Part shown: one piece after another, positions 1-8,676 of the stretch
Numbering within the stretch: the stretch's first letter is position 1
How the letters are laid out: every line of letters begins with the position of its first letter
Assembly: GCA_001603075.1 (NCBI GenBank)
Contig: LVBB01000146.1
Coordinates: forward strand, 1 to 51,182
Direction: 5' to 3'
Source: Phycisphaerales bacterium Planc_01
GTDB taxonomy: Bacteria; Planctomycetota; Phycisphaerae; Sedimentisphaerales; Anaerobacaceae
Length of the DNA: 51,182 nt
The notes under the pieces: generated by a model
Told to the model about the DNA's origin: nothing
Database searches by the model: none
What the model saw: only the letters and a program-made list of their open reading frames with translations
Program-made: the position numbers and the translations under genes

Positions 1-136
1 GGCTCGCGACGCGGATATCGCAGATGGGCCGCAGACGCACGGCCGAGTGGATGCGACCGCCGCAGCGACGGCAGTGCGGACAGGTTCGTTCAAGCTTCAG
101 CTCGCCGCCGACCGATGGAAACAGATAGTGAACCAT
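1..136 (-). CDS. Partial zinc-ribbon protein, possibly transposase N-terminus
   Basis: The gene enters from the left edge, so only the first 45 codons are visible. It starts at ATG 136 with a strong ribosome binding site (AAGGAGG, about 6 bases upstream). The peptide begins MVHYLFPSVGGELKLE and then has CPHC followed by CRRCGG, a CxxC pair typical of a zinc ribbon. Such N-termini occur in several transposase families, but the diagnostic catalytic part lies outside the window, so that identity is a guess. It is transcribed in the same direction as the deacetylase gene to its right but is separated from it by about 345 bases. Confidence 0.55.
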   Translation of the reverse strand, partial: MVHYLFPSVGGELKLERTCPHCRRCGGRIHSAVRLRPICDIRVAS

Positions 137-231
137 TTCGAGCCTCCTTGCCTATCGGTTGAACTACCCGTTTCATCGGCAAAGAGGCTCTGTTCCTATC
201 ACCCCACCACTCTCCATGGGACAGTTGCTAC

Positions 232-247
232 GGGCGAGGCATGCCTC
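232..247. repeat. Short copy of dispersed GCATGC palindrome element
   Basis: The core GGGCGAGGCATGCCTCG is preceded by GTTGCTAC. The same core occurs at 10738-10757 and, with one change, at 11401-11418. Here it lacks the second flank seen in the longer copies, so it looks like a truncated member of the family. Confidence 0.5.
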
Positions 248-370
248 GATGTGATCGCAAGGCTCGTGTGTTCAGGACGCTTCTGCTGGGCATCGCCACC
301 TCGCCCAGCGCCCCATGCGCCCTTCGTCCGCCGACTCATCGCATGGAAGACAACGACCTCCACCGCGACC

Positions 371-402
371 GCAGGTGGATGGGTGGCCACCCATCTACCT
401 GC
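371..402. repeat. 32-bp near-perfect palindrome
   Basis: Two 16-base arms (GCAGGTGGATGGGTGG and its complement with one mismatch) abut without a loop. The centre is GGGTGGCCACCC. It lies downstream of the deacetylase gene (minus strand), so a cruciform, terminator or protein-binding role is possible. There is no T-run, which argues against a classical intrinsic terminator. Confidence 0.7.
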
Positions 403-482
403 CCGAACGCCAGGCATTGGACCTATCTGCAAGACCTTGGCAGGATAGGACCAACATATGACGGGCGAATCATCGTTCGTCC

Positions 483-1958
483 CTACGGCCTGCGCAGGAC
501 GGCGGGCTTGATGGTCCAGGCCTGGAGCTTGGCGACCTCCATCATGTGCGGGGCGCGGAAGCCTTCCGGGAAGATCACCCATCCCCAAAGACGCGGAGAA
601 TCGGCGGCCACGTGTTTCTTGGCCACAAGCTCACCGCGACGCAACGGAACATCACCCGACAGGCCTCCCGACGCCACCACGTGCGCCAGCGTGACGGCGA
701 AGTCTTCCGGACGCACCGGCTCGCCCGCGATCCAAATCACGGAGGGCATTTGCTCGGTCTGGTGCACGATATCGAGTAGTTCCTGTGAGGCCTCCCGAAT
801 CGCGGTCGGGGAATATGTGCCTTCGGTGACGAATCGCTGGGTCGCCGAAGCTGGGCCGTAGGCGAATTCGAGAGAGATCTCATCCGTCGCGCAACTGCCA
901 TTGGCCTTGGCGACCGTCTCGGCCAGGGCCAGCAGGCCTTCGGCCGCCGAGGCGATCTTGTCGCCGAGATCGACGTAGGAAAGCTCCTTGCCGAAGGCCT
1001 CGGCGATCGTTTGAACGTCGCGTCGGGTCAGCGGGCGGGAATAGACCCGGTCCGGATACAGCGATGGGATCTGCCGAGCGGTTACGAGACGGGTCTCGGG
1101 GTGACGGACGATGTGGTCGAGGAACGTCTCGAACGCGGCGAAGGCCTGCTCCTGCTCCTGCGGCGATTTCATGGGGGGGCGCTTCCATTGCGAGCGGGGC
1201 GGATTGGCCCCGCGGGCGAAGTTGACGCCGTCCCAGAACTCGCGATGGACGAATTCGCACGGATGGTAGTAGATACTGATGATGCCTCCGCCTTCACCGA
1301 GCAGCCTCTTGTGGACCCGGTCGAACTGCTCGCAGGCCTGCTTGACTTCCTGGTCGGTCCAGCCCGTTCGTATGACGGCGTCGCCGAGCCTCAGGATGTT
1401 CAGCATGCCGCAATACCAGAAGGGCCGGTCGTTCACGTTGACGTGCGAGGTCTCGTCGAGGTAGAGCGGGATGTCGAAGGCACGCAGCGCCGCATAGCTC
1501 TGTGGCGTCCACGATCCTCCCGGCTGGCCATAGCAGGAGGCGTTGACGCCGAAGACCTTCCGCAGCATGTGAAGCCCGGGCTCCTCGCGCCGGGTGAATT
1601 CCGAGACGCCTTCGTGCCACGTCAGGTCCCGGCAGTATTCCGACGGCGTCGGGTGTACGCTGTGGTCAGTGGAATGGTAGGCGACGTCGTTCTTCGCCAG
1701 GGCCGCGATCACGTCGTCCCGCCCGCGTTCTTCCAGCACCCGGGCCTTCTCGCCGACGATCTTGAACGTGGCCTGGACGCCTCTGGCCGCGAACATCTCC
1801 GCCAGCCGCATCGCCGCGTCGTCGGCCTCGGGCAGAATGAAGTCTTCCGTATCGAACCAGAAGGTGACATACACGGGCAGCGCCGCCGTCAGGGGGCAGG
1901 TCGAGAATACCAATACCGTAAGCGAGAGCACCACCACACGCGACCACAACCGTCTCAT
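483..1958 (-). CDS. Secreted polysaccharide deacetylase-like protein (NodB fold)
   Basis: A 491-residue protein with a signal peptide (about residues 1-26, MRRLWSRVVVLSLTVLV then CPLTAA). Motifs fit the NodB homology domain: WFDTED (D36, D39) for the catalytic/metal aspartates, HSTDH (H95, H99) for the metal histidines, and YGQPGGSW (143-150) for the active-site groove. Family members remove acyl groups from polysaccharides, here probably in the periplasm or outside. The roughly 300-residue C-terminal half is not recognised beyond the NodB core; it may bind substrate. The start at ATG 1958 has GGGAGA 7 bases upstream. It lies 69 bases downstream of the thioesterase gene; whether they share a transcript is unclear. 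Substrate is unknown. Confidence 0.8.
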   Translation of the reverse strand: MRRLWSRVVVLSLTVLVFSTCPLTAALPVYVTFWFDTEDFILPEADDAAMRLAEMFAARGVQATFKIVGEKARVLEERGRDDVIAALAKNDVAYHSTDHSVHPTPSEYCRDLTWHEGVSEFTRREEPGLHMLRKVFGVNASCYGQPGGSWTPQSYAALRAFDIPLYLDETSHVNVNDRPFWYCGMLNILRLGDAVIRTGWTDQEVKQACEQFDRVHKRLLGEGGGIISIYYHPCEFVHREFWDGVNFARGANPPRSQWKRPPMKSPQEQEQAFAAFETFLDHIVRHPETRLVTARQIPSLYPDRVYSRPLTRRDVQTIAEAFGKELSYVDLGDKIASAAEGLLALAETVAKANGSCATDEISLEFAYGPASATQRFVTEGTYSPTAIREASQELLDIVHQTEQMPSVIWIAGEPVRPEDFAVTLAHVVASGGLSGDVPLRRGELVAKKHVAADSPRLWGWVIFPEGFRAPHMMEVAKLQAWTIKPAVLRRP

Positions 1959-2027
1959 CTTCTATCTCCCAAAGTCAATGTCTCAATCGATTTGCCGCCG
2001 GTATTCCACCCGGCGAGCCTCGTCGTG

Positions 2028-2429
2028 TCAGGCGTCCTGCGGATACATGAATTCAGGAATGCGCCGGAGCTTGCGTTCGGCACTGATGCAGGCCAGCACA
2101 CTGGCGCCCTCCGTCAGAAGCAGGCCCGTCTCGCGCCGCAGCAGGCGGTAGGTGTGCTCGACCTTGGCGGCCGCGACGTTCGAGCAGGTGGTCTCCAGCA
2201 GCAGGGGCTCGTCGTAGAACACGGGCCGGCGGTACTTGATGTGCAGCTCGGCGACGACGAAGAATATCCCGGCGTCCTCCAGGTCCCTGTAGGCGACGCC
2301 GTTGGCGCGGAGCAGTTCGGTTCGTCCCATCTCGAACCAGACGGGAAAGACGCTGTGGTGGACCACGCCGCCCCGGTCGGTCTCGGCGTAACGCGGCACG
2401 ATGGGGATCGTGTGACTCGACAGGGTCAT
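2028..2429 (-). CDS. Acyl-CoA thioesterase, 4HBT (YbgC/FadM) type
   Basis: A 133-residue single hot-dog-fold protein. The signature RYAETDRGGVVHHSVFPVWF, followed by EMGR, matches the YbgC/FadM class, with D18 as the expected catalytic aspartate. The remainder (IKYRRPVFYDEPLLL) follows the usual strand pattern. Such enzymes hydrolyse short acyl-CoA or hydroxybenzoyl-CoA thioesters in the cytoplasm; the true substrate cannot be read from sequence. I placed the start at ATG 2429 because family members begin only a few residues before the first strand. ATG 2453 (8 residues longer) is also possible, and neither has a strong ribosome binding site. The open frame runs on to 2933, but that extension has no family resemblance. 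Confidence 0.85.
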   Translation of the reverse strand: MTLSSHTIPIVPRYAETDRGGVVHHSVFPVWFEMGRTELLRANGVAYRDLEDAGIFFVVAELHIKYRRPVFYDEPLLLETTCSNVAAAKVEHTYRLLRRETGLLLTEGASVLACISAERKLRRIPEFMYPQDA

Positions 2430-2453
2430 ATGCCTGGGCAGTTGCTCTTCCAT

Positions 2454-2859
2454 GACGGCATAGGATACCACTCTGCGCGCCGCTTTCAAGTCCGCTACGC
2501 CCGAAAGCGGGCCGTGGCGGACCCAGGGATTGCCGAAAATGGGAAGCGGCATTGCCGGAAATGGGAAGGCCGAGTCTGACACGACTCCGTCTCTATCAGC
2601 CGGGGCCCCTCCGTCGAGTGTTTGGGGCCTGAACGGGAAAATTTCAGGCAAATTTCTCTTTACCGGGAGCAGGGCAAAGGGTATATTCTCGATAGTGATG
2701 TAGCAGGATGTGCCCTCAAGCCCCTGCGTGTTATCTCGCTTTTCCTCTCCCTCCGCCGCGCAGGGGCTTCTTTTCGTTACGGGCTTGTCGTATGTCCACT
2801 CGATCGTGGCCGGAGGGATTCCCTTTTGTTCTACGCGCCCGGCTTGTATCGGTGTGCCC
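2454..2859. other. Intergenic stretch with GC-rich inverted repeat
   Basis: No gene is supported. The stretch separates the end of the sugar transporter from the thioesterase. It contains an 11-bp perfect inverted repeat (2718-2728 with 2759-2769) and an AT-richer patch around 2640-2700. It could hold the end signal of the carbohydrate operon and the promoter of the thioesterase. Confidence 0.5.
2718..2769. terminator. Inverted repeat, possible operon-end hairpin
   Basis: Arms AAGCCCCTGCG and CGCAGGGGCTT pair perfectly over 11 bp around a 30-base loop. On the plus strand the second arm is followed by CTTTTCG; on the minus strand, the direction of the transporter operon that ends at 2860, there is no T-run. 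It could slow or process the operon transcript, but the large loop makes a classical terminator uncertain. Confidence 0.35.
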
Positions 2860-4263
2860 CTACGGGCGGCGAGCCGACTGCAGCCACCGGCGTTCGATCT
2901 CCTCCAGCGTCCTGCCCTTGGTCTCGGGCACAAAGGCCCGGACGAACAGGAACAGTACGATGCAGAAGGCGCCGTAGAGCCAGAAGGGGAAGCCCCGGCG
3001 GAAGGTGGCGGCCAACCAGGGGTTCTGGTCCATCATCGGGAAGGTCTGCGAGACGACATAGTTGGCGATCCAGAGGCAGACCGTGGCGATGGCCATGGCC
3101 CGGCCGCGAATCCGCGTAGGGAAGATCTCCGAGAGGATCACCCACGTGACCGGCCCGACGCTCAGGGCGAAGCAGGCGATGTAGCCGAGGATGAACAGCA
3201 ACATCCAGAGCCCGGTCGCCTGCCCATAAGCAGCCAGCCCCATCGCGAAAAGGCAGACGCCCATCCCGGCTGAGCCGATCATCATCAGCAGCCTTCGGCC
3301 GAGCTTGTCCACCGTCCAGATCGCCACGACGGTGAACGTCAGGTTCACCACGCCCACGACGACGGTCTGCAAGAGCGCTGCGTTCGTCTCCGAGCCCATC
3401 TTCTTGAAGATCTCGGTCCCGAAGTAAAGAAACACGTTGATCCCCGTGACCTGCTGGAGCACCGCCAGGACGATCCCGATCACGAGGATGATCCTCATGC
3501 CCGGCTGCAGCAGTTGTTTGAGAGAGCCGCTCTCGTGCGCCAGCGTGTCGGTGATCTCGGCCAGCTCCGCCTGGGCGTATCGAGTCCCGTCGACGCGCGT
3601 CAGGATGCCCATCGCCTCGTCGGATCGGCCCTGCTTGGTCAGCCACCGGGGGCTCTCCGGGACGAAGAACAGAAGGACCAGCAGCATCAGGGCGGGCAGC
3701 GACTCGGAGCCGAACATCCAGCGCCATCCCGTCTGCACGTTCCACATCTCGTCGCCTTGCAGGGCGATGATGTAGTTGACGAAGTAGACGACGAGAAAGC
3801 CGGAGACGATGGCGAACTGGTTGACCGAGACCAGGCGCCCACGGATTCGCGCTGGGCTGATCTCCGCGATGTACATGGGCGAGGAGAAGGACGCGGCGCC
3901 GACGCCGATGCCGCCGAGGATGCGATACAGAATGAACGTGGTGACGGTCTTAGGGATCGCGGTCCCGATGGCCGAGATCAGGAACAGGACGGCCGAAAGA
4001 ATGAGCACCTTCTTTCGCCCGAACCGGTCGCTCAGCGCGCCGGCCCCGGCCGCCCCGAGCGCGCAGCCCAGCAGCGCGCAGCCGGTGGCCCAGCCCTGTT
4101 GGACGTCGTTGAGTTCGAAGTGGGCCGTCAGCGGCCCGATAGCCCCGTTGATCACCCCCGTGTCATAGCCGAAGAGCAGCCCGCCCAGGGCCGCTACGAT
4201 GCTGACCAGAAAGACGTAACGCATGCTGCCCTGCGGGGCCGTCGGATCGAGGTCCTGGCTCAT
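2860..4263 (-). CDS. Sugar porter, major facilitator superfamily (XylE/GalP-like)
   Basis: A 467-residue inner-membrane transporter with about 12 membrane segments. It carries the sugar-porter signatures in order: GGLLFGYDTGVINGA (27-41), DRFGRKK (79-85) in the loop after helix 2, AEISPARIRGRL, PESPRWL before the central loop, and PETKGRTLEEIE near the C-terminus. The family imports hexoses or pentoses by proton symport or facilitated diffusion. It is the last gene of a tight operon, starting 22 bases after the sulfatase, with the GH2 enzyme first. The likely cargo is therefore a monosaccharide released by these two enzymes. The exact sugar cannot be assigned. Confidence 0.9.
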   Translation of the reverse strand: MSQDLDPTAPQGSMRYVFLVSIVAALGGLLFGYDTGVINGAIGPLTAHFELNDVQQGWATGCALLGCALGAAGAGALSDRFGRKKVLILSAVLFLISAIGTAIPKTVTTFILYRILGGIGVGAASFSSPMYIAEISPARIRGRLVSVNQFAIVSGFLVVYFVNYIIALQGDEMWNVQTGWRWMFGSESLPALMLLVLLFFVPESPRWLTKQGRSDEAMGILTRVDGTRYAQAELAEITDTLAHESGSLKQLLQPGMRIILVIGIVLAVLQQVTGINVFLYFGTEIFKKMGSETNAALLQTVVVGVVNLTFTVVAIWTVDKLGRRLLMMIGSAGMGVCLFAMGLAAYGQATGLWMLLFILGYIACFALSVGPVTWVILSEIFPTRIRGRAMAIATVCLWIANYVVSQTFPMMDQNPWLAATFRRGFPFWLYGAFCIVLFLFVRAFVPETKGRTLEEIERRWLQSARRP

Positions 4264-4285
4264 GAGGCTGGTGACTCCCGTTCGG

Positions 4286-6226
4286 TCAAGGTTTGCAGTG
4301 GTCCACCGCGTTCTTCAGCGCCCAGGCGATGAACATGGCGTGATCGTTGTTCTTGTAGCTGCCGTCGGCGTTCCTATATCGTCGGCGGGCCCGCTCCATC
4401 GATTCGACGGCCGGACAGGCTTTGTCGCCGAGGAGTTCCAGCGTGCGCGCGGCGTGCAGGACGACCGTTTCGCGCGGGTCGTTCAGCCCCGCTGTCAGTA
4501 CGGGCAGCGCCTGCTCGCCTCGGCCGAACCGGCACAGAACGCCGGCGGCGACGAAACGCACGTTCGGACTCGGATCATCCAGCGCCTTCTCCAGCGCATC
4601 GAGAGCCGGCACCGCCTCGACGCCGAGCGCCTCCAGCGCGACGACGGCCCAATACCGCACGGCGCTGTCGCGGTCGGTGAGACTCGTCTTCAACGTGGGC
4701 AGCGCCTGTCGCCCTGCACCGACCTGCATCGCCGACGCCAGGATGCGCGATTGCGGATACTGATCCAGCCGGCGTGCCATTTCATACGGCGTCGATCCGG
4801 CCGCTCGGATGTGCATCTCGGCCTCGGGCAGCAGCCCCACGTCCTTCGTTTGAAGCATCCAGTTGCGAAGCTCCTTTCGCAGGCGGTTCAGGGCGTCCCG
4901 ATGCGTGAGCGCATCGGCGAGATTCTCCATCTCGTGCGGGTCCGCCTGCGTGTCGTACAGCTCTTCGACCGGCTTGCTGGGCGCCCACAACGGCTTCTGT
5001 GGTTTGGTAAGCGCCCCTGAGGCCGCCACACGCCGCAGCTCCTGCATGATCTCCGCCTGGTCGCAATATGTGCTGGGCTGGATGTAGGGCAGGTGCGGCA
5101 TGAAGTGGCGGATGTACTTGTACCGCTTATCGCGGACGCACCGCGACATCTCGTACGCCTCGTCGACCCGGCTGGACGCGCCGTAGATGTAGTCGCGCGG
5201 CGGCACCATCTGCGGTCCGAGGAATGGGCGGCCCTGCATGTGCTCCGGGATGAGCACGCCCGCCAGCGTCAGCACCGTCGGCGGCAGGTCGATGGAACTG
5301 ACGAGCCGGTCGATGCGACCGCCCGGCGATGTCGGGGCCAGGCTGCGGTATCGTGCCCCGAAGCGCACGATCAGCGGCACGCGCAGTCCGGAATCGTAGA
5401 GCGTGCGTTTGAACCGGGGCAGGCCCATCCCGTGATCGGAATAGAAGAACACGATGGTGTCGTCGGCCAGGCCGTCGGCTTCGAGCTGAGCCAGCAGGTC
5501 ACCGACCTGTTTGTCCATGTAGGTGATGAGGTCGTAGTAGCGGGCCCAGATGTTTCGCACTATCGGCGTGTCGGGATAGTAGGGCGGCAAGACAAGCGCG
5601 TCGGGATCGTGACGTTCCTCAGGCGCGAGCTTCGAGCGGTACTTGGCGAAGAACTCCTCATCGGAGCCGTTGATCTGGCCCTGGTGGGTGGAGACGAAGT
5701 TGAAGACGCTGAAGAACGGCTGGCCTGGCCGGCGTTTGCGCCAGTGGGCGTTCGGGCCGGATTCGTCCCAGATCATCGGGTCCTTGAAGTTGTAGTCTTC
5801 CTTCTCGTTGTTCGAGCAGTAGTAGCCGGCGGCGCGTAGCAGCTTCGGAAACGGCTGGATCGACGCCGGCGGCGGCACGGTGGACCGCAGGTGCTGGCTG
5901 CCGAGCGAGGTCGCGTAGACGCCCGTGATCAGACACGACCGGACGGGGCTGCAAACGGGAGCAGTGACGAACGCCTGGGTATAACGCGTGCCTTCGTCCG
6001 CCAGTCCGTCGAGGTTGGGCGTCCGCGCGTGCGGGTCGCCGTAGCAGCCCAGATACGGGCTGATGTCCTCACAGGTGATCCAGAGAATGTTGGGTTTCGC
6101 TTGGGGCGTTTCAGCAATGCCAGACGTGGGGCGCTTGGATGGGGTGCATCCCGATAGTGCCGTGCCCACGGCGCACAGGCCGGCCGTTCGCAGGAAATCA
6201 CGGCGCGTCTGGATTCGATCCTTCAT
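4286..6226 (-). CDS. Tat-exported lipoprotein sulfatase with HEAT-repeat tail
   Basis: A 646-residue type I sulfatase. The N-terminus has a twin-arginine motif (RRDFLRTAG) and a lipobox-like LSGC at 24-27, so it is probably exported folded and lipid-anchored. Metal and active-site parts are visible: NILWITCEDISPYLGCYG (first metal aspartate), CSPVR with C92 as the residue expected to become formylglycine, and YSDHGMG for the later metal site. The pentapeptide has V where the usual CxPSR has S. The last 130 or so residues form HEAT-like repeats (ALPTLKTSL, AVPALDALEKAL, ALPVLTAGL), an added interaction module. ATG 6226 has GAGGATGG upstream; the longer open frame to 6706 overlaps the GH2 gene and is not used. 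It removes sulfate esters, probably from the glycan cut by GH2. Confidence 0.9.
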   Translation of the reverse strand: MKDRIQTRRDFLRTAGLCAVGTALSGCTPSKRPTSGIAETPQAKPNILWITCEDISPYLGCYGDPHARTPNLDGLADEGTRYTQAFVTAPVCSPVRSCLITGVYATSLGSQHLRSTVPPPASIQPFPKLLRAAGYYCSNNEKEDYNFKDPMIWDESGPNAHWRKRRPGQPFFSVFNFVSTHQGQINGSDEEFFAKYRSKLAPEERHDPDALVLPPYYPDTPIVRNIWARYYDLITYMDKQVGDLLAQLEADGLADDTIVFFYSDHGMGLPRFKRTLYDSGLRVPLIVRFGARYRSLAPTSPGGRIDRLVSSIDLPPTVLTLAGVLIPEHMQGRPFLGPQMVPPRDYIYGASSRVDEAYEMSRCVRDKRYKYIRHFMPHLPYIQPSTYCDQAEIMQELRRVAASGALTKPQKPLWAPSKPVEELYDTQADPHEMENLADALTHRDALNRLRKELRNWMLQTKDVGLLPEAEMHIRAAGSTPYEMARRLDQYPQSRILASAMQVGAGRQALPTLKTSLTDRDSAVRYWAVVALEALGVEAVPALDALEKALDDPSPNVRFVAAGVLCRFGRGEQALPVLTAGLNDPRETVVLHAARTLELLGDKACPAVESMERARRRYRNADGSYKNNDHAMFIAWALKNAVDHCKP

Positions 6227-6240
6227 GATACCATCCTCAT

Positions 6241-8382
6241 CTATTTGGCCACGACGGTCAGATCTCGAACGCTGCGAACCGGTTCCTGTCCGGCAACCGC
6301 CAGATCGGCCATCACGAGGTACAGGCCTGGATCGTAGGGAACGGTTTGCGTGAATGAAACGCGCTTCTGGCCCAGCGCCTCGACCCTGCACGGCTCCTCC
6401 TGGCGGGCGAGGAGCACATCGCCCTTGCGGATCAGCAGCCGCACGTTGCCTTCCCGCTCCAGGGCCAGATCGTTGGTCACGACGATCTCGAATTCTTGCT
6501 TCTCGCCGGCCGGCAGGTCCTGACCCCAGTAGTCGAGCATGACCCCGACCGGCGCGAACGCGTCGCGCACGTATCGCTCGAAGTTGGGCTCGAACGTGAG
6601 CTTCTCCAGGTCGATGAAGTGATCGCTGGTCGCGCCGCCTTCGGGTCGGGGCTTGTCGCCGGCGCGGGAGTAACCCAGCCCGCAGAAGTGCAGCACGCCC
6701 GCGCATTGCCGGCCGCTGCGCCAGAACTCCGTCTTGGCCGCCAGGTACTTTGCGAAGAGCAGTCGCCGCTCCTCGGTCGTCGAGTTCGCACCGAGCAGCT
6801 TCTCATACACCGGCTCCGTCAGGCATGTGGGCGTGCCGTCGCGGTTGAGCCAGAGCCAGGCGTATTCGTTGATGAGGATCGGCACTTTGAGCTTTCGCTG
6901 GGCTTCGTTCAGGGGCGGCAGCGGCGAGACGTTGACCATGTCTTTGAGGCTGGCAACCTTCGCGCTGCCCCAGGCGGGGTTGAACAGGCCGATCATCAGA
7001 TACGGATGGGCTTCGACGCAATCCTGCTCACTCTGCGGTTCGGCCCAGCCGTTCTCCCACGGCCGGTTCGAAAGGTCCAGGCGGCGCACCGCTTCGAGGG
7101 CCTTGCCCGTCTCGGCGGTGTTGCTCTCGTTCTGCGCGTCCCAGATCACCACGCACGGATGGTTCCAACGCTCGCGCATCCACTCGGTGTATTCGGGGAT
7201 GATCTTCTCGGCCGTCGGCTTCTCGGGCGCCTCGCCCAGCAGCCAGATCGGGAACTCATCCTGGATGAGAAAGCCCACTTCGTCGGCGATGTCGTACCAC
7301 AACTCCGGCGGGAAGCCGATGCAGTAGCGGATGCTGTTCCAGTGCATGCCCTTGAACTTCTGGTGCAGCCGACGGACCCACTCGGCGCGCCAGGGCCGGT
7401 CGCCCCGTTCGGCGTCCTCGAAGAACCGGTAGGCGCAGACGTTCGTGCCCCGCATGAAGTAAGGTTTGCCGTTCAGCATCGCCCGGCCGCTGGCGCGGTC
7501 GAACGCAAACGACCGCATCCCGAAGCGAGTGCGGACCCGGTCCGTGCCGATGTTTACTTCGATCTCGTAGAGAAACGGGTCCTCCGGCGACCACAGGCGG
7601 CAACCCTCCATTGGGAACTCCTCGTCCAGAGGATACCAGTCGTCGTCCCCGATCTTGCTCACCAGCGTCGTGTCATAGACGACACCGCGGCCGCTGGCGG
7701 CCTCGCGAATCGTGTACTTCACGTCCATCTGCTCCTGCCGCGTGGGATTGAGCACCTTCGCCAGCAGGCGAACCGTCTTCTGCTCCACGTTGGGCACCAT
7801 CTGCACCGTCTCGATGTACGGCGCCCCGGTCAGGATCAGCTCGATCGAATCGTAGATGCCCGGAATGTAGAGGTACTTCTCGAAGTCCCAGCCGCTCGGG
7901 ACATCTGTCGGTCGCGAGTCGCGGTCGGCGCCGATGCGGACAATCAGCTCGTTGGCCTGCCCGCCGCCCTTGAGATGGGGTTTGACATCCATCATCGCCG
8001 GCGTGAAGCACGGCAGGTGCTCGCCGACGAGTTGCCCGTTGAGCCAGACCTTCGTGCCGTACCGCGCCTTGTGGATCTTCAGCAGCGCGATGTCGGGAAT
8101 CGGTCCCTCGACGGCGAACGACCGTCGATACCAGAACGCCTGCCGCCGCTCGCTCTTTTTGCCCACCCCGGCAAACGCCGGCTCGGCCATGTCGATCAGC
8201 CCCGGCACCGGAACCGTGTGCTCGAACCGCGCCGGCATCGAGTCCATCGACCCTTCCGCCACCTGCCACGTCCCGTTCAGGTCGATCACCTTTCGCGGGT
8301 TGATCTCGCCTGCACGGACGCACGGCCCATCCATTGGCGTCATGATGGCTGCAACAACGACAAACACGATCTTAGTCTTCAT
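6241..8382 (-). CDS. Glycoside hydrolase family 2 enzyme
   Basis: A 713-residue exported enzyme with a signal peptide ending near residue 24. It has the GH2 layout: a jelly-roll sugar-binding domain (VIDLNGTWQVAEG, then FWYRRSF, then VWLNGQLVGEH), an immunoglobulin-like domain, then a TIM barrel. The acid/base is the glutamate in WDAQNES (E419). The nucleophile is likely the glutamate in INEYAW (E506). Family members are beta-galactosidases, beta-glucuronidases, beta-mannosidases and similar; which one cannot be told from sequence. ATG 8382 has GGAGCAG 4 bases upstream, so I prefer it to ATG 8397. It is the first gene of the operon with the sulfatase (14-base gap) and sugar transporter, pointing to a sulfated glycan. 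Confidence 0.9.
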   Translation of the reverse strand: MKTKIVFVVVAAIMTPMDGPCVRAGEINPRKVIDLNGTWQVAEGSMDSMPARFEHTVPVPGLIDMAEPAFAGVGKKSERRQAFWYRRSFAVEGPIPDIALLKIHKARYGTKVWLNGQLVGEHLPCFTPAMMDVKPHLKGGGQANELIVRIGADRDSRPTDVPSGWDFEKYLYIPGIYDSIELILTGAPYIETVQMVPNVEQKTVRLLAKVLNPTRQEQMDVKYTIREAASGRGVVYDTTLVSKIGDDDWYPLDEEFPMEGCRLWSPEDPFLYEIEVNIGTDRVRTRFGMRSFAFDRASGRAMLNGKPYFMRGTNVCAYRFFEDAERGDRPWRAEWVRRLHQKFKGMHWNSIRYCIGFPPELWYDIADEVGFLIQDEFPIWLLGEAPEKPTAEKIIPEYTEWMRERWNHPCVVIWDAQNESNTAETGKALEAVRRLDLSNRPWENGWAEPQSEQDCVEAHPYLMIGLFNPAWGSAKVASLKDMVNVSPLPPLNEAQRKLKVPILINEYAWLWLNRDGTPTCLTEPVYEKLLGANSTTEERRLLFAKYLAAKTEFWRSGRQCAGVLHFCGLGYSRAGDKPRPEGGATSDHFIDLEKLTFEPNFERYVRDAFAPVGVMLDYWGQDLPAGEKQEFEIVVTNDLALEREGNVRLLIRKGDVLLARQEEPCRVEALGQKRVSFTQTVPYDPGLYLVMADLAVAGQEPVRSVRDLTVVAK

Positions 8383-8467
8383 GATCTGCTCCTGCATCCA
8401 TCCGTTTCGATATCTGCCCCGCCCACCATCCTACCACGTCCGGCCCTCACGGAACACCCGCGAGTTT

Positions 8468-8656
8468 CTATTGACTATCGCTCTCGTTCAGCTTTTGGAT
8501 GATCTCGTGCTGGCGCAGATCGTTGCGGGTTCTTATGTTCTGCGCCTGCCTTCTGGCCTTGCCCAGGGCCACCAGCAGGATGGCCGAGAGAACGGCGATG
8601 ATCGCGATGACCACCAGCAGTTCGATCAGCGAGAAAGCATCACGTCTGGCCTTCAT
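8468..8656 (-). CDS. Very short pseudopilin-like protein
   Basis: Only 62 residues, beginning with a class III prepilin signal (MKARRDAFSLIELLVVIAII) followed by a charged helix (ALGKARRQAQ) and a stop. Normal type II secretion pseudopilins are two to four times longer with a globular domain, which is missing here. ATG 8656 has an excellent AGGAGG 7 bases upstream, so it may be translated. It may be a genuine mini-pilin or the leftover head of a longer gene. It lies 85 bases upstream of the GH2 operon and 20 bases after the GFA remnant. Confidence 0.6.
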   Translation of the reverse strand: MKARRDAFSLIELLVVIAIIAVLSAILLVALGKARRQAQNIRTRNDLRQHEIIQKLNESDSQ

Positions 8657-8676
8657 CCCTCAGCCTCCTGTTGCCT

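Larger units (their letters stand above)
137..482. other. Intergenic stretch with palindromes
   Basis: No credible gene is seen here; the open frames on both strands have no family resemblance. The stretch carries a short copy of the GCATGC-centred palindromic element (232-247) and a 32-base near-perfect palindrome (371-402). It may hold the promoter of the zinc-ribbon gene, but I could not identify one with confidence. Confidence 0.5.

Noticed and set aside
2430-2933. N-terminal extension of the thioesterase
   Set aside because: The added 168 residues have no match and overlap the end of the transporter gene.
6227-6706. N-terminal extension of the sulfatase
   Set aside because: It overlaps the GH2 gene, and the Tat signal peptide begins at ATG 6226 with a ribosome binding site.
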